This document shows positions 13,451 to 25,607 of a DNA stretch of 64,000 nucleotides, one piece after another; within the stretch, counting starts at the first letter, position 1, and every line of letters starts with the position of its first letter. Location of the stretch: contig NC_089439.1 of NCBI RefSeq assembly GCF_026210795.1, positions 2,480,001-2,544,000 of the forward strand, written 5' to 3'. Under the pieces are notes generated by a model. It was given only the letters and a program-made list of their open reading frames with translations. It searched no databases and was not told the DNA's origin. The position numbers and the translations under genes were made by a program. Source of the stretch: Rhizophagus irregularis (lineage: Eukaryota; Glomeromycota; Glomeromycetes; Glomerales; Glomeraceae).

Positions 13451-15780
13451 TTGTTTTTCCTGTTTCAATGAGATTTAACTATTGTTCATAATTATTGACA
13501 TTAATGGAAGTTGATTTAAAAAAATTAACATCGATATTCAGAAATGCATCAATGATGCCCCAATTATAGTTAGCAACTTTAAGAAAGCTGCATTAAACAA
13601 TAATGTAATTATGTAAATAAAAATTTCCATTTAGTATGTTAAAAGCTAATGTAAAAAAAAATTGTAACTTCATTTACCAGATCCTCATCTAAATCTTGAT
13701 TCCATTCATTTACGAATTACGAGATTTAAAATCTGAGTATTCATTTCTTGGATTATAGCTTCATACCTTAAAATTTGGTTTCTCTATAAATAATGTAGAT
13801 AAATTTTAATAAAGTATATATAATTCATTTATTAGAATCATTAGTCATAAGAAATACAGACGAATTTAAAGGAAATTTAAATATAAATCGTATTACATGG
13901 CTTTCTCCAAGTTCTAGTTTTAAACGTCATATAATATTTTCATCCATTTCGCGTATTACGTCCTTTCTTATCCGATAATCTAAAAGCTATTTGAGCCTAA
14001 AAAATATCCAACTTAGCCTCTTTTATGATCTCTTTTCAAACCCTTCTATTCTGATGACACCTGTTAGAAAAGGTTGATTATTAGCGATATACAAACCTTT
14101 TATTTAGGATAAAAGTAAGATGCATAGTTGATTCCTGATCACAGAATCAACAGTCCTTTATCAACTAAAACCAGCAATCAAAACCTGGTAATTCAGTAAA
14201 CCCAAAAAGGAGTTACCCACCCTTTGTAAAATAAAATTACTATAGGAAAGCAAGTTATTAAAATTTACCTCAGAAGAAGTGAAGAAGTGGACATTTTATA
14301 ATTTTTTACGGGTTCAGACATTTTGAAGTGTTGATAAAAAATTAAATTTTATATTGAGAATTGAGAAATATTTCGATAAGTAATTAGAAGTATTATTTAT
14401 GAAATTTATGTTGAGAGAGAAGAAATATTGGTAACCTTTATAAATTGGTTGTATGACAAGTAATGAATTGGTTGAAATTTTTTTTAATAAAACAAATATT
14501 TGAACTGATAAATCAATTTTTTTTACTTCACACAATTGGTATTATTTTTTCGCATCAATCAATTTTTTTTACTATTAATAGATCACGCGATTGTGATTAA
14601 TTTGACTTCTGTTACTGTATTACCTTTTAAGTAACAGAATACATCAGTCAGTAAATAAAAAAAAATTGGCGTAAGTTATTGATCATAACAATGGTTCTTA
14701 AAAACTTGGTCTCATGAATTTGAAACACCTAAGGATGTTAATTATCTCACTTTTTATTACTAATTTGCGCAGCGTGTCAAATTCTTGACCAAAATGGCAT
14801 GCTTTTTAAAGTTATAGACGCAATTAAACTATTGTTCGTAATAAGAATTGTAATTCATAATTTAAATAATATTCCAAGATTACGACATTAAAAAATTTCC
14901 TCATTAATAATTTAAGGTACATTTATCAAGGAGTATCTTTATTAGTAATTGTTTAATCATTTTTGTATGACAATAAAATTTAGTATTAATAATCTTTTTT
15001 AAACGATTGTGGATATTTACTTCGAACTATACCTAAAACAGTTTTCAATTACAATTGCAGAAATATTCGAAAATAAGAAAATCTATATAACTAACAGGTA
15101 TAAAAATAAATTATTATTTCCATAATAATTCTTTGAACTTTTTTTAAAAAACAAGATGAAATAGATCTTAAAGTGATAAGAGCAACTATATAATCCACGA
15201 TGATGATTCCAAAATTCTCCATGTTCTTCGTATTCGTCCAAAGAACTCCCAATCCAATCAATATGTATCAATCATTTGAGAAGATATACTAGTTGATGTA
15301 TCATAACCACTACTCGTGGATTTATTAGAAATAGATTCATCACTTTCACCATATTAATACATAAAAATGTCTGTTCTTAGTTATTTAAATAATAATATTT
15401 ATTTTTTAATTTGGCATAAAAAATATCTTGTAGTGCTTGGAAATTATTAATACAGTATATTCAATATCCAAAGAAGGAGAATATAATGTTCGAGCGTAAG
15501 ATTCGGTGATTTTAGATGATATCTCTCTAGATAATTGAATACGAACCAATCTATAACAACGATCAAATTTAAAATCATCACTAGGATATATTGAATATAT
15601 TAGGTTTTCATTAAGGAATATTTACTAAAGAATGTAAAAAAAAGTTATATTTTATTATTCGCGAGTTTGACGCGAAATAACAAATATTTAATCTAAGAAA
15701 ATTTAATAAAATTATGACTGTAATCTCGTTCCATATATTATCCAAAGAACAATTGTCATTCTAATCATGTACTATAGATC
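13451..15780. other. A/T-rich spacer, no gene recognised
   Basis: No coding gene recognised. One short minus-strand stretch (about 15360-15190) reads Ser/Thr-rich and Glu-rich peptide in two frames and could be a tiny coding relic. A hairpin GTTGATTC/GAATCAAC lies near 14127-14151. Confidence 0.35.
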
Positions 15781-15867
15781 CATTAATTAATGTGCAATTG
15801 ATTGGTTAACCCAATTGATTGTAAGCAGGACGACTTTGCTATAACCTAACCGAAACTGGGTTACAGT

Positions 15868-16020
15868 ACATTTCGCCGAAAGCCGTTTCACAGGGACGCT
15901 TCGCCGAAGGGACGAAGGGATGTCTTGCCAAAAGGATTTTTCGCCAAAGGGACATTTCACCGAAGCCATTTCACCGAATCGTCCATTTCGCTAAAAGCTA
16001 TTTCATTGACATTTGCCAAA
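15868..16020. repeat. short tandem-like repeat tract of TTTCGCCGAA type
   Basis: About eight imperfect units of the form CATTTCGCCGAA(G/A)GGA or its variants (TTTCACCGAA, TTCGCCAAA, TTCGCTAAA) with 18-26 base spacing. The motif is richer in G+C than the flanks. Similar CATTTCGCCGAA satellites are known as dispersed repeats in many genomes; that comparison is from general knowledge. The minus-strand ORF across it is a by-product. Confidence 0.6.
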
Positions 16021-16332
16021 ACATTATTTATTAAATTTGCTTATTTTATTGTTTTATACTAAATATCATACAATTATTTATCTGCGATAATATAGATTTA
16101 CTAGTGTACAGTCAAAAAACGATTGACAAATACAAAAATAAATGAGAAATGTTCCAATATGAGCATCCATACGACTCCCCTCTTTAAAGATTAACCGCAA
16201 ATATACCAACAAATGACAACGTCTTTATTGTGAACAATAATAAATGATTAACTATTGAAGAGTTAAATTATTTTCGGACTTCAAGTAAACCGACAAACCA
16301 GACAATATATTTTTAAACGTATGTTAAATACA

Positions 16333-16682
16333 CTAGTTGTCTCCTCCACGGAATGTTACAAGGAGGCGGTTAAAACGTTCGATAATTGGTTTAATTATAT
16401 TTTCCATGAACTCATCTTTAAGGTATACTGCCATGTCGTACAATTTTTCCCAGAATGACCTTTCTGGTTGTCTTTGTGGAGGCAGATTCGCTATTGGTTA
16501 AATAATATTCAAGATAAGAACGTCAAATATTATTCTTATAGTAAAGCTAACCTTTTTCTTAACTCACCTGATGTCCAGGAGTTCATTGCAAGTGTGCGAA
16601 GTGATTGGTATTCACTATCACTTATTAATCCTCCATCAAAACATCTTCTAAGTTCAGTGAGATTTTGATAAAGGTCACCCAT
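16333..16682 (-). CDS. small two-exon protein with SHOCT-like N-terminal helix pair
   Basis: Proposed exons are 16682-16568 and 16490-16333, joined across a 77-nt GTGAGT...TAG intron. They give a 90-residue protein with one uninterrupted frame. Residues 1-38 (MGDLYQNLTELRRCFDGGLI...) fit the SHOCT pattern, in which a short helix of Leu/Lys type is followed by a (D/E)xGxI(S/T)xxEY turn and a second helix. The C-terminal part reads PERSFWEKLYDMAVYLKDEF and then IIKPIIERFNRL. A paralogue at 49856-50286 on the other strand has the same intron position and phase, the same C-terminal block, and similarity that continues about 100 bases past the stop. Conservation of frame, splice sites and protein between two copies is good evidence of a real gene. 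SHOCT assignment is by pattern only; function is unknown. The start ATG at 16682 is the first methionine of the shared block; an upstream in-frame stop supports it. Confidence 0.65.
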
Positions 16683-16910
16683 TCTGTTTCTATACGTTTA
16701 GTTACAATCTGTCATTTATTTATAAGAAAATACATTTTTTTATGGGTGAAAATTGGCGTAAAATCATATTTGATGTAATCATGACGTAAATCATTATTTT
16801 GTAAATGGAAAGGTTTGTTTGTAATCGCTGCTAAAAGTGGTTGGTTAACTTTCTAAAAAAGGAAATCACTTGGTTAACGTTATTGTTAACGTACGTTTTA
16901 TGGCACGCCA

Positions 16911-17345
16911 GGCTGGACAGATGTTTAACGTATAAGCTAAATCATTTGACGTTAACACCATATCATTTGACTTTGGAGTACAAAGCATTTGGCGTTAAAT
17001 ATAAACCATTTGTCATTAATTCCAAAGCATTTGTCATTAATTCCCAAAACATTTGCCATTAATTCCAAAGTATTTGCAAATCTATAAACAAATTTCCTAT
17101 AAAGGAAATAGGATTTCACGAGACTTTTAAAAAGAAAATTATTACTTAAATTGCACCATTTGAATTTTAACCAAATATGGAAAATTATTTTCATATCGCC
17201 AAACTGTTTGACAGTATTGGCAAAGAATTTAACTATAAAGTCAAACAGTTTGTCGGTACAGCAAATCATTTGAATTTCGCAGTTAACCTTAAACGTCAAA
17301 TGATTTAGCTTTTACGTTTAAACATCTGTCCAGTCCGGCGTGCCA
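16911..17345. mobile_element. 435-bp MITE with about 50-bp TIRs, TA target
   Basis: The left end TGGCACGCCAGGCTGGACAG and the right end (reverse complement TGGCACGCCGGACTGGACAG) continue as an inverted repeat for roughly 50 bases, through the block reading AAATCATTTGACGTTAA on the left. Both ends are flanked by TA (16909-16910 and 17346-17347), as for Tc1/mariner-class elements. The interior holds several copies of a CATTTGTCATTAATTCC unit. It has no transposase, so it would need one supplied in trans. ORFs across it on both strands are by-products of the repeats. Confidence 0.75.
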
Positions 17346-17349
17346 TAAC

Positions 17350-19050
17350 GTTTCGTTTGTTCATCCAGACAGTCAGGTTAACGATACGCTCGCAGAAATC
17401 CGGTTATGGTAAAAGAGCAAGGAGTAAAGTGATACGACTCATTTTTTTTTTGATTTTTTTTTTGGTCTTAAATTTTTAAAATCATCTATTGATGCTTGTA
17501 TTTATAGTAAAAGTAATATATTTAGAATTTTTTTGAGTTTGATTTGAATTTTCGTGTCCTTAAATTTAGACTTATTATCGTGATCTTTGTGGCTAAATTT
17601 TCCTTAAAAGTTATAGAAAGGCGGAAATTTTCTTTTTAGCGATATCTACTACCGCAGTTGCAAATCATCAACGTACTTGCATATTTTCTTGTGATACTGA
17701 TATTCCTGAAATAATCGATTAAATAATTGCCATTACCGTAATTTACGATTAGTCTGAGTATTTGTGAATTTTACATTCAGTATAGTATGAATTTAAATTG
17801 TTTTACATGAACAAGTTACGTGACGCATGTTGCGTATTTGGAGTTCGAAGTTCGTTTGGTAGTTTAAAAGTTAAGAATTGTAACAACTATTGCAGTTTTA
17901 GTAAAAAGTTGTTAATTATCAAATGCCATTTAACAAAATATTTTTATATGAAATAATTCATTATTAACTATATATAAAGGCCATTTAAAAAATATTATTA
18001 TGTAAAATAATTAATTATTAAAGAAAATTTTAAAACATAAATTTCACCTTTTTTTTTATTTATATAAAAGTTTCTTCGAACTAGGTCGTAAAATCAAAAA
18101 ATCACTAATTCACACGTCGTTACATGTATCGAACACGCGAATACCATCCTAAAAAAATGATCATTTATCGGAGTTTTTTCAAAAAATTTTTTATAGGTGC
18201 GTGATTCACACACCGTCCCCATAATATATAATAAAATAAATAAAGTGTAGAATGTGATGCAGCGTGATGAATAATATGAATAGCGTGATTTTACTATATA
18301 TTAAATTTATTTTAGTTTAAATTCTGGCGGGTATGATCTTATGTAGATCGTTTCGTAACATACCCGCTGTAAATCTCGAAGTAATACAAAATATTTTTAA
18401 AATTGTTTTGGCCAGATGATTTGACAAATCCTGTCAATATAATTGGCTGAAATAATCAATTTAGACATTATGGTCTGCAAATAATTATCGTACAATAAAA
18501 TCGTATTTGATAAAAAAATACATAACAGCGCACTAAAATGACAAAACTATACCATTACTAAATACAGAATAACTCGAAATGAAGTTTCTGTTTGAAATTC
18601 TATTAGAGTATTTTTTTCCAATGGTATCCTAATAATAACCGGATTAATACATATCTATAAATTTTATTTAAGTCAACCGTAGTGTAGAATCACTATTTAC
18701 GGCATTAACTTTTACCATTTTTTATAGTATTTATAGTATTTCCCAAGGGTGGCAGTAGTACAACCCAAGCATCACTTCGAATAATTATTAAATGATTCCT
18801 TTAGAATATATATTATATTCACATATTTACTATATTTACTGTTGAATATAACAAGCTTTCTAAATCGGAAATCGGAACCTCAAATTATGATTTTGATCAG
18901 TTAACAAGTTAACAATTTCCTATTATAATTATACGCGACGCGTAACAGTCGTAGACTCATGATCATACGATCAATATAATTATGAGTCATCTTTTATGAT
19001 GGAAAAATTTTTATACTCTATACTATAAATTTATAAAGTATAAAAACTAT
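17350..19050. other. A/T-rich spacer; one hairpin
   Basis: No gene recognised. A hairpin with arms GCGGGTATG and CATACCCGC lies at about 18327-18370 and could be a protein-binding site or MITE remnant. Confidence 0.35.
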
Positions 19051-19154
19051 AAAAACCCTCTATCCTCTCTCTCACCTTTTTCCACTCTTATTGTCTAGGA
19101 CCACAGCTCTGGACTCCTCTTGGGACAGAATTTCGATATAAATATATATATAAG

Positions 19155-19243
19155 GTAAACTTACGAAATTCTGTTTTTCTTTTTTTTCGTTTTTTTTTTA
19201 TTTAGCGAAACGTTTACTAACGTTTCGGTTTTCTCTTTTGTAG
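19155..19243 (+). other. 89-nt intron-like segment with palindromic branch region
   Basis: Begins GTAAAC after an AAG, ends TTTTGTAG, and carries GAAACGTTTACTAACGTTTC at 19207-19226, a perfect palindrome except for the central loop that holds the branch-point consensus TACTAAC. The acceptor AG follows 16-17 bases later after a pyrimidine tract. The layout matches cassettes at 5.6 kb and 28.3-29.2 kb. No protein frame was traced across the junction; splicing is inferred. Confidence 0.45.
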
Positions 19244-19599
19244 GTTCCAGACGTTTCATTTTGTCGTCTCTCCTCCTTCCTCTAGCCCATAGTCGATTTT
19301 TATAACTTTCCTTTTCACCGTCTGTCTATGGAAATATTTAAGTAGACTTCTAAGTATTTTGTTGGGACCATAGTAACTTTTTTTTTTTTGCAACGCATTT
19401 CTTTATTAAAATTAGTACGAGTACATATATAATATTTAGAAATACTTAGAGACGCTAACCAAATAGTTGTGCGACTCTATAGCAAAATAACCTATCTAAA
19501 TACATTACCAAGAGTACACACTAAGATATGCAGTTGCACGAACAAGCTGTCAGCTTCGCTTTTACCTCTGCTATACCTTCGGATTCCTCGCTGGGCACT

Positions 19600-20005
19600 T
19601 GGTATCACACGTACTCTATCTTTTTGGCCACACGATAATCTTTATAACTCCACGAGACCACGACTTCTTCTGGCGCAATATTATCTTGTTTTAGAGGTGT
19701 TTTGGTCGAAGCTTCAGCCTTGACTACTCCCAGTTCTTCGTCAACCGAATCCAAATCCGAGTTTGAATCCTCTCCTAATCTCCAATTGATAATTATATCC
19801 ACTATCACCTCTTCAGTTAAAGGTGTAGTTTTTTTGTATTTCTTGACCGCCATATTTGCTAACTCCATGTATATTCATTCTATCAGGAGGTATCAGTGGC
19901 GTAGAAATGTTTGCCGATTGGCCAACTGATGTTTGCATATCAGGCGTTTTCGTTTTCTCCCTTTCTATCTTCTTCGAAGCCCTACCGTTTCTGTATATCA
20001 TTTTG
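19600..20005 (-). pseudogene. frame-broken coding relic, unknown family
   Basis: On the minus strand one frame runs from an ATG at 20001 (MIYRNGRASKKIEREKTKTP...) to a stop at 19813, and a second overlapping frame continues as EVIVDIIINWRLGEDSNSDL to a stop at 19605. The switch near 19835-19855 sits in an A-run and looks like a one-base slip. The joined product would be a charged, Ser/Asp-rich protein of about 130 residues. The composition recalls gag-like or linker proteins, but I recognise no domain. It adjoins the tandem array at 20.1 kb and may have been part of the same element. Confidence 0.35.
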
Positions 20006-20139
20006 ATGCACCTTTCATATCAGATTTGCACTACCTTCCTTCAGTAAAGTACCCACCACCGTCTCCTGCTCAGTAAAATACGCTATCACCGTTCATATTA
20101 ACTTTGTTTTCGTCGTCATACTTTAAATGTCTGGAAAGT

Positions 20140-20950
20140 AGTCTTTTGGGTATTTCGATGGAGTAGCATGATGCTATGCGTTGGGTGGGAGCATAGTGTG
20201 CTTACTTTGTAAGCCTGTGAGTACCAGCTTTTGCTGCAGTCTCGCGGTAGGGCTAGTTGGGAACTTGGAGCGGTATAGTACTATGCGAGGGTTGGAGCAT
20301 AGACGCTTATTTTTAGTAAGCTCGTGGGTACCAGTTTTTGCTGCAGTCCTGCGATAGGACCGAAGGTAAGTGCACTTTTTGTTATTTTTCAGTTTTTTTA
20401 TTTTTTTTATGATTTTTTTTATTTCTTCATTATTTTTAGCTTTGGGTATTTCTTTTGGAGCAGCATGACACTATGCATGGGTGGGAGCATAGTGTGCTTA
20501 CTTTGTAAGCCTGTGAGTACCAGCTTTTGCTGCAGTCTCACAGTAGGGCTGGTTGGGAGCTTGGAGCGGTATAGTACTATGCGAGGGTTGGAGCATAGAC
20601 GCTTATTTTTAGTAAGCTCGTGGGTACCAGTTTTTGCTGCAGTCCTGCGATAGGACCGAAGGTAAGTGCACTTTTTGTTATTTTTCAGTTTTTTTATTTT
20701 TTTTTATGATTTTTTTTATTTCTTCATTATTTTTAGCTGGGTATTTCTATTGGAGCAGCATGATGCTATGCGTTGGGTGGGAGCATAGCGTGCTTACTTT
20801 GTAAGCCTGTGAGTACCAGCTTTTGCTGTAGTCTCACAGTAGGGCTGGTTGGTTGTGGTACGGCATGGTGCTATGCGTAATTTTCATGGGAGGAGCATAG
20901 TGCACTTCTTAGGAAGTCCCTTGTGGCAGGGCCGTAGTACTATAAAGTGC
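20140..20950 (+). repeat. three tandem ~295-bp exon/intron-like units
   Basis: Units begin at about 20146, 20441 and 20736 with GGGTATTTC(G/T)ATGGAG-like sequence. Each of the first two has a G+C-richer block of about 220 bases ending GGACCGAAG, followed by GTAAGTGCAC, a long T-rich tract and TTTTTAG. This looks like an exon followed by an intron of about 75 bases. The third unit is truncated and diverges after about 110 bases. Within each unit the block is itself a diverged duplication: AGCATAGTGTGCTTACTTTG with ACCAGCTTTTGCTGCAGTC, then AGCATAGACGCTTATTTTTA with ACCAGTTTTTGCTGCAGTC. No frame stays open in all units, so it is more likely non-coding or dead. Strand is assigned from the splice-like sites. 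Confidence 0.6.
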
Positions 20951-21099
20951 AAGATTTTTAAAAATGTGGATCACAATTTTTTTGCTACAGTATTGATATT
21001 TGTAGAGCGGACAAATTTGATGACGTCATGAATAAATAAAAAGATTCTTATTATAATGTTACCATATGTAATAATCAAGTGTGAATTGGCATTTTAAAA

Positions 21100-23212
21100 A
21101 TTTTGTCAATTATCGCATCTTTATAAATTTATAGCACAGAATTTTATCAATAATAAAATAATTTTTTATTAAATAATTATAAATTATGTACAATCGTTCA
21201 GATGTTAAACAGAAATCAATAATTATTATATTCATATATTAAATTAGAACAAAATAGCTCTTCCATTTGAAAATTTCTTATATTCACACCCAACCCGCTA
21301 AAAATTAAAAAAACTTGCCCGTTTGGGAAGAAAAACTGATTATTAAAAAATATTTAATAATCGTTTTTTTTTTTTACTTAGAAATTTAAAAATTTAGAAT
21401 TTTCGATGTTGCAATTAAAAAAAAGTGATTATTTCTCAACAAACTAGTGTCCAATTTATAACGAAATCTGAAAAATTTGAAATTATGGGATATCAAAACA
21501 AATGAATAATTATTTGTCAAAAGTTTAGAAATTAGTTCAGACAAAACACGTTATTGTGGTTATTGTAACTATCATGATTATCCTGGTTATTTTTTCCAAC
21601 TTAGGAATACATTGACTTGCGTCACCACTCTATGCTATCGATTTGAGAACTATCAACTTAAAATTACAAAATTCCTTCATCATGTAACTGAGCGAAGATA
21701 TAACGGAATTTTAATAAATTGGAACTGGATTTTTTTATCAGAACTTTTTCTGGAATCCAAATCATATATATTAAAGTAGTTTCGATATAATGGAATACGA
21801 AACTAACAGTAAAAATTTTAGCGTATATTAAGATATACAACGTATATTCGTTTTTGATTTTGTTAATTTTGGTTATTTTTAAAATGCAAAGTTGTAATTT
21901 TATTGTTACACGTATTATATGGAATTTCGAGTTCCGATATCATATCAAAAATTTTCACCATATCGGATATTACAATTATAATAATCAAAATTTTAGGATA
22001 ATCAAAAAATTCTATGTTCTATGTTAAATTCAATATGTAACAGTTTGTATTGAAAAAAAAATCCATCAATGTTTGTAGAGTATTTTAATCGGGACAAATT
22101 TTGACGCTGCCTCAAAATAAAGTTCTGAACATCTGAACAAGTAACGGTTTTTATGTTTAGCGTCTTAAAAAGATTCTTAATATAATGCTATCATACGCGA
22201 ATTTGCAAGTTTTGTCAATTATCGTATGCACTTTTATGAATTTTTAGAACAAAATTTTATTCAATAATAAAATAATTTTTTTTATTAAATAAATTATAAA
22301 TTATATACAATCGTTCTAATATTAAACAGGAATCGATAATTTATTTATATTCATATATTTAAGTAATTAAATTAGAAAAACAAATATAAAATTTTTTAAA
22401 CCCCATAATTTTTTTTTATATCTTCTATTTAGAAATTTCTCATTTTCACACCCAACCCGCTAAAAATTGTAAAAGAAAAAATCGAATATTTCTCAACTAA
22501 CTAATGTCCCATTTATTAAGAAATCTGGAAAATTTGAAATTATGGGATGTCAAAACATTATGGGTGTCAAAACAAAAGGAAGACTCATAAGTTTAGTTCA
22601 TAGCCACGTTATTGTGGTTATTGTCTATCATGACTATCATGGTTATTGTTACTAACTTATGAAATACAGAGACTTGTATCACAAAAAAAAATCAAGACAG
22701 TAACTAATAAAAAGTGTCGAAAGACATGAAATAAATAACTAATTGCAAAAAGAGTAATAATTAAAAAGTGCAAATCAAAGTTGGTTTGAGAAGTTTTTAG
22801 CCTTAAGTGTATTTCGAAGAAATAATGACAATAATCAAACTTTAAAATTTATAGCTAAATAAAACGCTATGGCAATAATTTAAAATTATCATTCATGAAT
22901 TAAATTTTGGTAAAATGTATTTATTTCTCTTTACATGATAATAGTTATTTTTATTTTTTGATTTTCGTACTAATTAACACAGTCATCCATCATATATCTC
23001 AGCGAAGATGTTTATATTCATCGGTTATTAATATACAAACTAGTATCGTACACTTTATGATTTTTTATAATAAGTATTGTTAAAGATTCAAAGCACAACA
23101 GTTGCCAATTTCAAACTATATAAAGCAGAATATTTCTACGTATAATTCGCTTATAGGACTGCTGATAACCTATAGCACTTTAAAAATTTTGTCAATTACC
23201 TTCGTATCTTTA
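21100..23212. repeat. segment duplicated in tandem, copy A
   Basis: About 2.1 kb that recurs, near-identical over long blocks, as copy B at 23280-25607. Each copy is itself made of two diverged units of roughly 1.0-1.2 kb that share TTTGTCAATTATCG(C/T)AT, CACACCCAACCCGCTAAAAA and the block around GTTATTGTGGTTATTGT. No coding frame is shared, and no terminal inverted repeats or target duplication were found, so the class is open. Confidence 0.7.
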
Positions 23213-23279
23213 CAAATTTATAGCACAAAATTTTATTCAATAATAAAAATAATTTTTTTTTATAAATTATATACGTAAT

Positions 23280-25607
23280 AATCGCATCTTTATAAATTTA
23301 TAACACAGAATTTTATCCAATACTAATAATTAATAAATAATTTTTTATTAAATAAATTATAAATTATGTACAATCGTTCAGATGTTAAACAGAAATCGAT
23401 AATTATTAATTATTAATACGATTTTTTATTAATTAACAATTAACAAAGAATTTATTGTGCTACGAACGACGCGAGCATGAGGATTTTGTGAGGTAGAATA
23501 CCACATTAAATGAAATGGGCGGACAGGTTGAAAGCGCTTCCCAACTAGATAATGGGTTAATATTCATATATTAAATTAGAACAAAATAGCTCTTCCATTT
23601 GAAAATTTCTTATATTTACACCCAACCCGCTAAAAATTAAAAAAACTTGCCCGTTTGGGAAGAACCCGGTTGGGAAGAAAAACTGATTATTAAATTTAAT
23701 AACCGTTTTTTTTTTTATTTGATATTATTTATTTTTTAGAAAAATGAAAGTTAATTGCATTATAAAGTATTAAAAATTTATTAGAAAAAAATTGATTATT
23801 TCTCAACAAACTAATATCCATTTATAACGAAATCTGGAAATTTTGAAATTATGGGATGTGAATGATTACTTTGTCAAAAGGTTAGAATTTAGTTCATCGC
23901 TGATCAGACGAAATACGTTATTGTGGTTATGATTATCATGGTTATTGTTTCTAACCTAGGATTCTAGGAATACATTGACTTGCGTCACCACTCTATGCTA
24001 TCGATTTGAGAACTATCATTCATGAGCTAAATGCTGCTGATGAATTGGTACAAATGTTCAACTTAAAATTACAAAATTCTTCATCACGTAACTGAGTGAA
24101 GATATAACGGAATTTTAATAAATTGGAACTGGATTTTTTTATCAGAACTTTTTCTGGAATCCAAATCATATATATTAAAGTAGTTTCGATATAATGGAAT
24201 ACGAAACTAACAGCAAAAATTTTAGCGTATATTAAGATATACAACGTATATTCGTTTTTGATTTTGTTAATTTTGGTTATTTTTAAAATGCAAAGTTGTA
24301 ATTTTATTGTTACACGTATTATATGGAATTTCGAGTTCCGATATCATATCAAAAATTTTCACCATATCGGATATTACAATTATAATAATCAAAATTTTAG
24401 GATAATCAAAAAATTCTATGTTCTATGTTAAATTCAATATGTAACAGTTTGTATTGAAAAAAAAATCCATCAATGTTTGTAGAGTATTTTAATCGGGACA
24501 AATTTTGACGCTGCCTCAAAATAAAGTTCTGAACATCTGAACAAGTAACGGTTTTTATGTTTAGCGTCTTAAAAAGATTCTTAATATAATGCTATCATAC
24601 GCGAATTTGCACTTTAAAAGTTTTGTCAATTATCGTATGCATTTTTATGAATTTTTAGAGCAAAATTTTATTCAATAATAAAATAATTTTTTTTATTAAA
24701 TAAATTATAAATTATATACAATCGTTCTAATGTTAAACAGGAATCGATAATTTATTTATATTCATATATTTAAGTAATTAAATTAGAAAAACAAATATAA
24801 AATTTTTAAAACCCATAATTTTTTTTATATCTTCCATTTAGAAATTTCTCATTTTCACACCCAACCCGCTAAAAATTGTAAAAGAAAAAATCGAATATTT
24901 CTCAACTAACTAATGTCCCATTTATTAAGAAATCTGGAAATTTTGAAATTATGGGATGTCAAAACATTATGGGTGTCAAAACAAAAGGAAGACTCATAAG
25001 TTTAGTTCATAGCCACGTTATTGTGGTTATTGTCTATCATGACTATCATGGTTATTGTTACTAACTTATGGAATACAGAGACTTGTATCACAAAAAAAAA
25101 TCAAGACAGTAACTAATAAAAAGTGTTGAAAGATCTGGAATAAATAACTAATTGCAAAAAGAGTAATAAATTAAAAGTGCAAATCAAAGTTGGTTTGAGA
25201 AGTTTTTAGCCTTTTAAAAGTGTATTTCGAAGAAATAATGACAATAATCAAACTTTAAAATTTTATAGCTAAATCAAATGCTATGACAATAATTTAAATT
25301 ATCATTCATGAATTAAATTTTGGTAAAATGTATTTATTTCTCTTTACATGATAATATTTATTTTTATTTTTTGATTTTCGTACTTTAACACAGCCATTCA
25401 TCATATATCTCAGCGAAGATGTTTATATTCATCGGTTATTAATATACAAACTAGTATCGTACACTTTATGATTTTTTATAATAAGTATTTGTTAAAGATT
25501 CAAAACACAACATTTACCAATTTCAAACTATATAAAGCAGAATATTTCTACGTTTAATTCACTTATAGGACTGCTGATGACCTATAGCACTTTAAAAATT
25601 TTGTCAA
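23280..25607. repeat. segment duplicated in tandem, copy B
   Basis: Second copy of the 21.1 kb segment. Differences include about 156 bases around 23405-23562 not found in copy A (with a G+C-richer core near 23460-23550), 41 bases near 24018-24058 missing from copy A, and a small local duplication around 23650-23670. High similarity elsewhere suggests a recent duplication. A fragment of the same family is at 53390-53735. Confidence 0.7.

Noticed and set aside
15787-15969. 60-codon minus-strand ORF
   Set aside because: Lies across the TTTCGCCGAA repeat tract and has repeat-driven composition.
16841-17299. ORFs of 73 and 115 codons on opposite strands
   Set aside because: They lie in the 435-bp MITE; their similarity to each other comes from its inverted repeat.
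20324-20653. 109-codon ORF
   Set aside because: Runs through an intron-like T-tract (hence the Phe run) and is not open in the sister units.
24020-24244. 74-codon minus-strand ORF in the duplicated segment
   Set aside because: It is not preserved in copy A (21.6 kb), where a 41-bp indel removes part of it.
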